DNA of 17,414 nucleotides, from the NCBI GenBank assembly GCA_045577075.1, contig JAZNHR010000055.1:1-17414 (forward strand), in the 5' to 3' direction. Below the pieces are notes generated by a model that saw only the letters and a list, made by a program, of their open reading frames with translations, searched no databases and was not told where the DNA came from. Shown in pieces: positions 14,289 to 17,414 of this stretch. Source of the stretch: SIG447 sp045577075. GTDB lineage: Bacteria; Bacillota; Clostridia; UMGS1883; UMGS1540. How positions within the stretch are numbered: position 1 is the stretch's first letter; each line of letters begins with the position of its first letter. The position numbers were made by a program, and so were the translations under genes.

Positions 14289-14409
14289 CTAATGTGTTTT
14301 TGAATGTTGACTGGCAGGTCATTTTCAGTATATTACATTAGGAGGATTTTTCATTATCGGTTAACCTTTATGGAACCACGTGACTATCGCGTGGTTTTCG
14401 TTATACAAA
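14288..14409 (-). mobile_element. Solo left end of an IS200-type element
   Basis: These 122 bases match 17297-17414, the region ahead of tnpA in the complete copy, at roughly four positions in five by eye, including GACTGGCAGGTC, CATTAGGAGGATTTTT and the terminal hairpin with CTATCGCGTGGTTTTCG and TTATACAA. The terminal hairpin here (14374-14396) has one C to T change that leaves a wobble pair. Homology begins abruptly at CCTAATGTG, without tnpA, and abuts the lacI remnant. It is either a truncated insertion sequence or a small non-autonomous derivative. Its tip lies against the T-run of the cofE terminator. Confidence 0.75.
14374..14396. repeat. Terminal hairpin of the solo IS200-type end
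   Basis: AACCACGTGA and TCGCGTGGTT flank a CTA loop. It is the counterpart of the hairpin at 17380-17402 and a likely former TnpA binding site. Confidence 0.65.
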
Positions 14410-14445
14410 AAGGGCAATATTACTAAGCGTAACATTGCCCTTTTT
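14407..14445 (-). terminator. Rho-independent terminator after cofE
   Basis: AAAAAGGGCAAT (14407-14418) pairs with ATTGCCCTTTTT (14434-14445), with further TTAC/GTAA pairing inside. On the minus strand it directly follows the cofE stop and ends in five T residues, where the IS200-type end begins. Confidence 0.88.
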
Positions 14446-14446
14446 A

Positions 14447-15634
14447 TTAGTCTGCCATATTATCAAAGTAGCCCTGTACCAAAACGACAGGGGTGCCTTT
14501 ATCGCCCGAGCCGCTTGTAAGGTCACAGAGTGATCCGATAAGGTCGGTAAGCTGGCGGGGTGTTGTACCCTGGGATGCCATATTGCCTACAAGGTCGCCA
14601 TCCTTCTGCTTGATTGCATTTTCAATTGCATTTTTGAGTTCCTCGCCGGAAAGAGCGGCGAAATCGTTATCAGCAAGGTACTTGAGCTTCAGCTCATTGG
14701 GTGTGCCTTCAAGGCCTTTCGTGTATGCCGGGGAAACGATGGGGTCCGCAAGCTCCCAGATTTTCCCCACCGGGTCTTTAAATGCGCCGTCACCGTATAC
14801 CATAACTTCCATATGCTTGCCGGTGCGGTCTAAAAGCTGTTTCTGAATATCTTCCACAAGGTCAAAGCATTCCTGGGGGAACAGCTTTATCGTTTCTTCC
14901 GTTGCCTTATTCGAGCCCAAAAGACCGTACTGTGCGTTAAAGCCACTACCGTCTACCGAGGCAGTCATCAGGTCATCCAGTCCAAATATGCGCTTTGCAC
15001 CTGCCGCCTTTAAAATGCGCTTCGTGCGCGCACGGGTATGAATGTCGCAGTTAATTACGTTTTCCGTGTAGTCTAAAATTACTCTGGGATTATTGGCAAG
15101 AACAATTTCTGCTTCTGCACCGCATTCCCGAATGAGGTCCCCGTAGTATTTTACATAGTCAACACCTGTAAAGGGGTGAAGATTTTCGCCAAACAGTTCT
15201 CTGTACTTTGCTTCGCTTAAAACATCGGAATAGGGATTGACTCCGGCTTCGTCCAGCTTATCCAAAGAAACGAGGGCATTGCCCACCTCATCACTGGGGT
15301 AATTCAGCATGAGTACAATTTTCTTTGCACCCTTTGCAATACCGCGCAGACAGATGGCAAAGCGGTTCCGGCTGAGAATCGGGAAGATTACGCCCACCGT
15401 TTCGCCGCCGAGCTTTTCTTTTACATCCTTTGCAATCGCATCTACGCTCGCATAATTCCCTTGTGCACGGGCAACAACGGATTCTGTTACCGCCACAACG
15501 TCCCTGTCGCGCAGCGCAAAGCCTTCTGCCTCCGCAGCCTCCACAACACTATTTACGACCATGCTCGCAATATCGTCCCCCTCACGGATAATGGGGCAAC
15601 GAATCCCTCTTGAAACCGTTCCTGTTTTTCTCAT
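14447..15634 (-). CDS. CofE-family protein (F420-0:gamma-glutamyl ligase-like)
   Basis: The 395-residue protein matches the family usually annotated as coenzyme F420-0:L-glutamate ligase (PF01996). Landmarks are the start TGTVSRGIRCPIIREGDDIA, VVAVTESVVARAQGNY (about residues 46-61), GVIFPILSRNRFAICLRGIA, a DDLMTASVDGSGFNAQYGLLG-type region split near residue 225, and VYGDGAFKDPVGKIWELADP. In archaea and actinobacteria CofE adds glutamate to F420-0; many anaerobic Bacillota have this longer homologue without evidence of F420, so its substrate here is open. AAAGGAG (15642-15648) sets the start 7 bases on. It is transcribed alone from a promoter that overlaps that of a divergent LysR gene, which suggests that the LysR protein controls it. 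Confidence 0.83.
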   Translation of the reverse strand: MRKTGTVSRGIRCPIIREGDDIASMVVNSVVEAAEAEGFALRDRDVVAVTESVVARAQGNYASVDAIAKDVKEKLGGETVGVIFPILSRNRFAICLRGIAKGAKKIVLMLNYPSDEVGNALVSLDKLDEAGVNPYSDVLSEAKYRELFGENLHPFTGVDYVKYYGDLIRECGAEAEIVLANNPRVILDYTENVINCDIHTRARTKRILKAAGAKRIFGLDDLMTASVDGSGFNAQYGLLGSNKATEETIKLFPQECFDLVEDIQKQLLDRTGKHMEVMVYGDGAFKDPVGKIWELADPIVSPAYTKGLEGTPNELKLKYLADNDFAALSGEELKNAIENAIKQKDGDLVGNMASQGTTPRQLTDLIGSLCDLTSGSGDKGTPVVLVQGYFDNMAD

Positions 15635-15654
15635 ATTTATTCTCCTTTAGGCTA

Positions 15655-15683
15655 TTGACATTTTGTTCTGTTCCCATTATAAT
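15655..15683 (+). promoter_or_regulatory. Consensus promoter for the lysR gene
   Basis: TTGACA (15655-15660) and TATAAT (15678-15683) are 17 bases apart, a perfect sigma-A promoter. Its -10 overlaps the -10 of the opposing cofE promoter through the palindrome ATTATAAT (15676-15683). Confidence 0.85.
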
Positions 15684-15704
15684 ACAAATATACACATAAG
15701 TAAA
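15676..15704 (-). promoter_or_regulatory. Promoter for the CofE-family gene
   Basis: On the minus strand TTTACT (15704-15699) and TATAAT (15681-15676) are 17 bases apart. The -10 shares six bases with the lysR -10, so polymerase can bind only one promoter at a time. The leader of about 35 bases carries the AAAGGAG site. Confidence 0.65.
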
Positions 15705-15718
15705 ATAGATAATACTTA
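15697..15718. promoter_or_regulatory. Dyad, candidate LysR-type binding site
   Basis: TAAGTA (15697-15702) and TACTTA (15713-15718) form a 6-bp inverted repeat 10 bases apart, on an A/T-rich core. It covers the -35 of the CofE-family promoter and lies in the leader of lysR. This position fits autoregulation and control of the divergent gene, the usual LysR layout. Confidence 0.5.
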
Positions 15719-15741
15719 CCACAATGATAAGAGGTGCTTAT

Positions 15742-16623
15742 ATGAAAACGAAACTGGACTACTACCGGATTTTCTACGAAACGGCACGTTTTTCCTCTTT
15801 TTCTTCCGCGGCACAGCATTTATATATTTCCCAGTCTGCCATCTCCCAATGCATACACCAGCTGGAAAGCGATTTGCAGGTAAAGCTCTTTTCACGAACC
15901 AGCCGAGGTGTATCTCTCACGAAAGAGGGCAAGCTGCTGTTTGAAAAAGTCGACGGCGCAATGCAGGCAATCGAGCAGGGAGAGCTTCTAATGGAACGAC
16001 TCCGCCATCTGGAAAGCGGCTCGCTTTGCATTGCGGCAGGGGATACGATTACCTCCCACTTCCTTTTGCCATATCTCGAAAAATTCCACGCGTCCTTTCC
16101 CCATATCAGCATTGAGATGGCAAACTCCTATTCCTCCCATATGCTCCAGCTTGTGAAGGAGGGAAAGGCTGACCTTGCCTTTATTAACCTACCCACGGAG
16201 GATGATTCCCTCGCGATTGAGACGTGCCTTACGATTCATGACATTTTTGTGTGCGGTAAAAACTTTAAAGCAAAAAAGAAGTATACCTTCGAGGAAATTG
16301 CAAAGTTGCCGCTGATTCTTCTGGAAAAGAATTCGTCAAGCCGGCATTTTCTGGACACGGCATTTTCGGAAAAAGGCATTGCACTGCATCCTCAAATTGA
16401 AATTGCGGCCCATGACCTTCTTCTTCGCTTTGCCGCCATTCACCTCGGCGTTTCCTGCGTGGTGGAGGAATTTTCAAAAGAGAGTCTCCAAAATGGCACG
16501 ATCAAAAAGCTGGACCTGAAAACACCGCTCCCTGCAAGAAGTATCGGTTGTGCATATCAGAAGGATCTCCCTCTTTCTCTTGCCGCGAAGGCGTTTTTGA
16601 GCCTGATTCGAGAGGGCATATAA
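15742..16623 (+). CDS. LysR-family transcriptional regulator
   Basis: The 293-residue protein has the N-terminal winged helix of the LysR family: YYRIFYETARFSSFSSAAQ, then HLYISQSAISQCIHQLE (recognition helix, about residues 27-43) and VKLFSRTSRGVSLTKEGK. The effector-binding part begins near residue 90 with LCIAAGDTITSHFLLPYLEK and covers the rest, with normal family length. The start at 15742 uses GAGGTG at 15731-15736; an upstream in-frame ATG at 15724 would lack a binding site. It is divergent from the CofE-family gene with overlapping promoters and is presumably its regulator. The ligand is unknown. Confidence 0.9.
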   Translation: MKTKLDYYRIFYETARFSSFSSAAQHLYISQSAISQCIHQLESDLQVKLFSRTSRGVSLTKEGKLLFEKVDGAMQAIEQGELLMERLRHLESGSLCIAAGDTITSHFLLPYLEKFHASFPHISIEMANSYSSHMLQLVKEGKADLAFINLPTEDDSLAIETCLTIHDIFVCGKNFKAKKKYTFEEIAKLPLILLEKNSSSRHFLDTAFSEKGIALHPQIEIAAHDLLLRFAAIHLGVSCVVEEFSKESLQNGTIKKLDLKTPLPARSIGCAYQKDLPLSLAAKAFLSLIREGI

Positions 16624-16708
16624 AACTTACGCAGATACATATATTCAAAAGGTGCAGAGATATAGTGCGCTTCGGCGCCATGCTCGCATCCCAAATCAAC
16701 ACATCAAT

Positions 16709-16738
16709 AAATATCCCCCCGTGAAACGGGGGATATTT
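16709..16738. repeat. Right-end hairpin of the IS200-type element
   Basis: AAATATCCCCC (16709-16719) and GGGGGATATTT (16728-16738) form an 11-bp stem with an 8-base loop. It is the likely TnpA recognition hairpin of the right end and could also end lysR transcription, since no other terminator follows lysR. Confidence 0.6.
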
Positions 16739-16771
16739 CATTTTCGGGCAAAGCCCTACACTTTACTGGCT

Positions 16772-16790
16772 GCGCACAAGTGCGCTTTTT
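16772..16790 (+). terminator. Hairpin with T-run inside the IS200-type element
   Basis: GCGCAC and GTGCGC (16772-16777, 16780-16785) are followed by TTTTT on the plus strand. It would stop plus-strand read-through from lysR before it runs antisense into tnpA. Confidence 0.6.
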
Positions 16791-16814
16791 ATTGGCCTGC
16801 CAGCCATGCATCTG

Positions 16815-17285
16815 TTACTTGTTACCCATAAATGGGTCCCGCGGGTCAAACATCACAAGCTGATCTGTTTCTTTATCTCTCGTTAATTGTTCTGCTATAT
16901 ATGCTTTTATTGCTTTTGTATTTTTCCCCGCGGTATCCACATAGTATCCCTTACACCAAAATTCGCGGTTTCGGTATGCAAACTTCATGTTGCCCCACTT
17001 TTGGAATATAAGCAAGGCGCTTTTTCCTTTCAAATACCCCATGAAACCCGAAACGCTCATTTTGGGCGGGATACTTACCAGCATGTGGATATGGTCTGGA
17101 CACACTTCCCCTTCAATTATTTCTACGCCTTTCCATTGGCATAGTTGCCGTAAAATCTCCCTTATTTCCAAGCGCTTTTCTTCGAAAAATACCTTTCGTC
17201 TATATTTTGGCGCAAACACTATATGGTACTTGCAATCCCATTTTGTATGTGCTAAACTATTAGTGTCTATGGTTACTTTCTTCAT
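16815..17285 (-). CDS. tnpA: IS200-type Y1 HUH transposase TnpA
   Basis: The 156-residue protein is a single-strand DNA transposase that cuts and rejoins element ends through a tyrosine. The HUH motif is H65-I66-H67 in CPDHIHMLV. The catalytic tyrosine is most likely Y129 and the third metal ligand Q133, in AYIAEQ, the helix with the Y-x3-Q spacing of ISHp608 TnpA. Other family signatures are KWDCKYHIVFAPKYRRKVF (15-33), FMGYLKGKSA and FWCKGYYVDTAG. Length is normal for IS200 TnpA and there is no disruption, so it may be active. AGGAGG at 17294-17299 precedes the start but can be locked in the hairpin 17290-17357. Confidence 0.95.
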   Translation of the reverse strand: MKKVTIDTNSLAHTKWDCKYHIVFAPKYRRKVFFEEKRLEIREILRQLCQWKGVEIIEGEVCPDHIHMLVSIPPKMSVSGFMGYLKGKSALLIFQKWGNMKFAYRNREFWCKGYYVDTAGKNTKAIKAYIAEQLTRDKETDQLVMFDPRDPFMGNK

Positions 17286-17289
17286 AGAT

Positions 17290-17357
17290 AAATCCTCCTA
17301 ATGTGTTTTTGGTTTTGACTGGCAGGTCTTTCCCATTATAGCACATTAGGAGGATTT
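17290..17357 (-). promoter_or_regulatory. Long inverted repeat hiding the tnpA ribosome binding site
   Basis: AAATCCTCCTAATGTG (17290-17305) and its exact complement (17342-17357) form a 16-bp stem around a 36-base loop. On the tnpA-sense strand the distal arm contains AGGAGG, and the proximal arm carries CCTCCT, an anti-ribosome-binding sequence. Confidence 0.8.
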
Positions 17358-17363
17358 TTTCAC
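17335..17363 (-). promoter_or_regulatory. tnpA promoter inside the hairpin loop
   Basis: On the minus strand GTGAAA (17363-17358), 17 bases and TATAAT (17340-17335) with TGC before it form an extended -10 promoter. Its predicted start near 17328 lies after the anti-ribosome-binding arm, so the native transcript carries only the second arm. Confidence 0.6.
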
Positions 17364-17379
17364 CGGTAAACCTCTATTG

Positions 17380-17402
17380 AACCACGCGACTATCGCGTGG
17401 TT
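17380..17402. repeat. Left-end hairpin of the IS200-type element
   Basis: AACCACGCGA and TCGCGTGGTT form a perfect 10-bp stem around CTA, followed on the plus strand by TT and C. It is the likely TnpA recognition hairpin and may also block incoming transcription. Confidence 0.7.
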
Positions 17403-17414
17403 TTCGTTATACAA

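Larger units (their letters stand above)
16705..17414 (-). mobile_element. IS200-type insertion sequence (IS200/IS605 family, tnpA only)
   Basis: About 710 bases hold a single Y1 transposase gene with structured ends and no accessory tnpB, the IS200 layout and size. The right end lies at low coordinates (hairpin 16709-16738), the left end at high coordinates (hairpin 17380-17402). The exact tips cannot be fixed; the left tip is probably near TTATACAA, because the solo copy loses similarity at the same point (14409). The window ends exactly there. No target duplication is expected for this family. Confidence 0.8.

Noticed and set aside
14153..14341. Plus-strand open frame of 62 codons
   Set aside because: It is out of frame with the LacI core remnant and runs into the IS200-type end, so it is an accident of decay.
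14447..15634. Evidence for coenzyme F420 biosynthesis
   Set aside because: A single CofE-like gene without other cof genes in view cannot support the pathway.
1..17414. CRISPR arrays, tRNA or rRNA genes, riboswitches, phage genes, defence systems
   Set aside because: I read both strands and saw no regularly spaced repeats, no tRNA-like folds with matching arms, no conserved riboswitch cores and no defence or phage genes.

Overview
The window looks like a chromosomal segment of an anaerobic, fermentative, Gram-positive-lineage bacterium (Bacillota, most likely Clostridia or a relative). The reasons are the RqcH/NFACT protein, strong AGGAGG ribosome binding sites throughout, A/T-rich consensus sigma-A promoters, a trimeric [FeFe]-hydrogenase and NfnAB. 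I cannot place the genus from sequence alone. The last base coincides with the end of an IS200-like repeat, so the window may stop at an assembly break.

Layout. (1) 1-425, minus: 5' part of rqcH. (2) 591-1895, plus: rplM, rpsI and an HU gene behind a near-perfect promoter, closed by a strong bidirectional terminator. (3) 1919-3316, minus: an APC-type amino acid permease with its own promoter. (4) 3444-9941, minus: a five-gene redox operon nfnA-nfnB-hydC-hydB-hydA with one extended -10 promoter and a terminator. (5) 9996-10850, minus: a stand-alone rhamnulose-1-phosphate aldolase gene. (6) 10875-11460: gene debris, namely a frameshifted YeiH-type membrane protein remnant and an IS3-type transposase tail. 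(7) 11504-13882, minus: an operon of two paralogous, leaderless, sialidase-fold (Asp-box) proteins with a promoter and a nearby palindrome. (8) 13971-14409: a shattered divergent LacI-family regulator running straight into a solo IS200-like left end. (9) 14407-16623: a CofE-family protein (minus) and a LysR regulator (plus) with overlapping divergent promoters. (10) 16705-17414: an apparently complete IS200-type insertion sequence (tnpA only).

How the genes work together. The redox operon joins two flavin-based electron-bifurcating complexes. HydABC couples H2 to NAD(P)H plus ferredoxin, and NfnAB balances NADH/ferredoxin against NADPH, so the cell can set its ferredoxin, NADH, NADPH and H2 pools from one transcript. 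The rhaD and propeller-gene region looks like the worn remains of a glycan catabolic locus: an aldolase, two putative intracellular glycan-active proteins, a broken LacI regulator and insertion-sequence scars on both sides.

Most worth a second look: the propeller pair of unknown activity with its decayed LacI regulator, and the IS200 copy whose left end seems built to silence read-through translation of its transposase. I did not find a clearly new defence or other multi-gene system.
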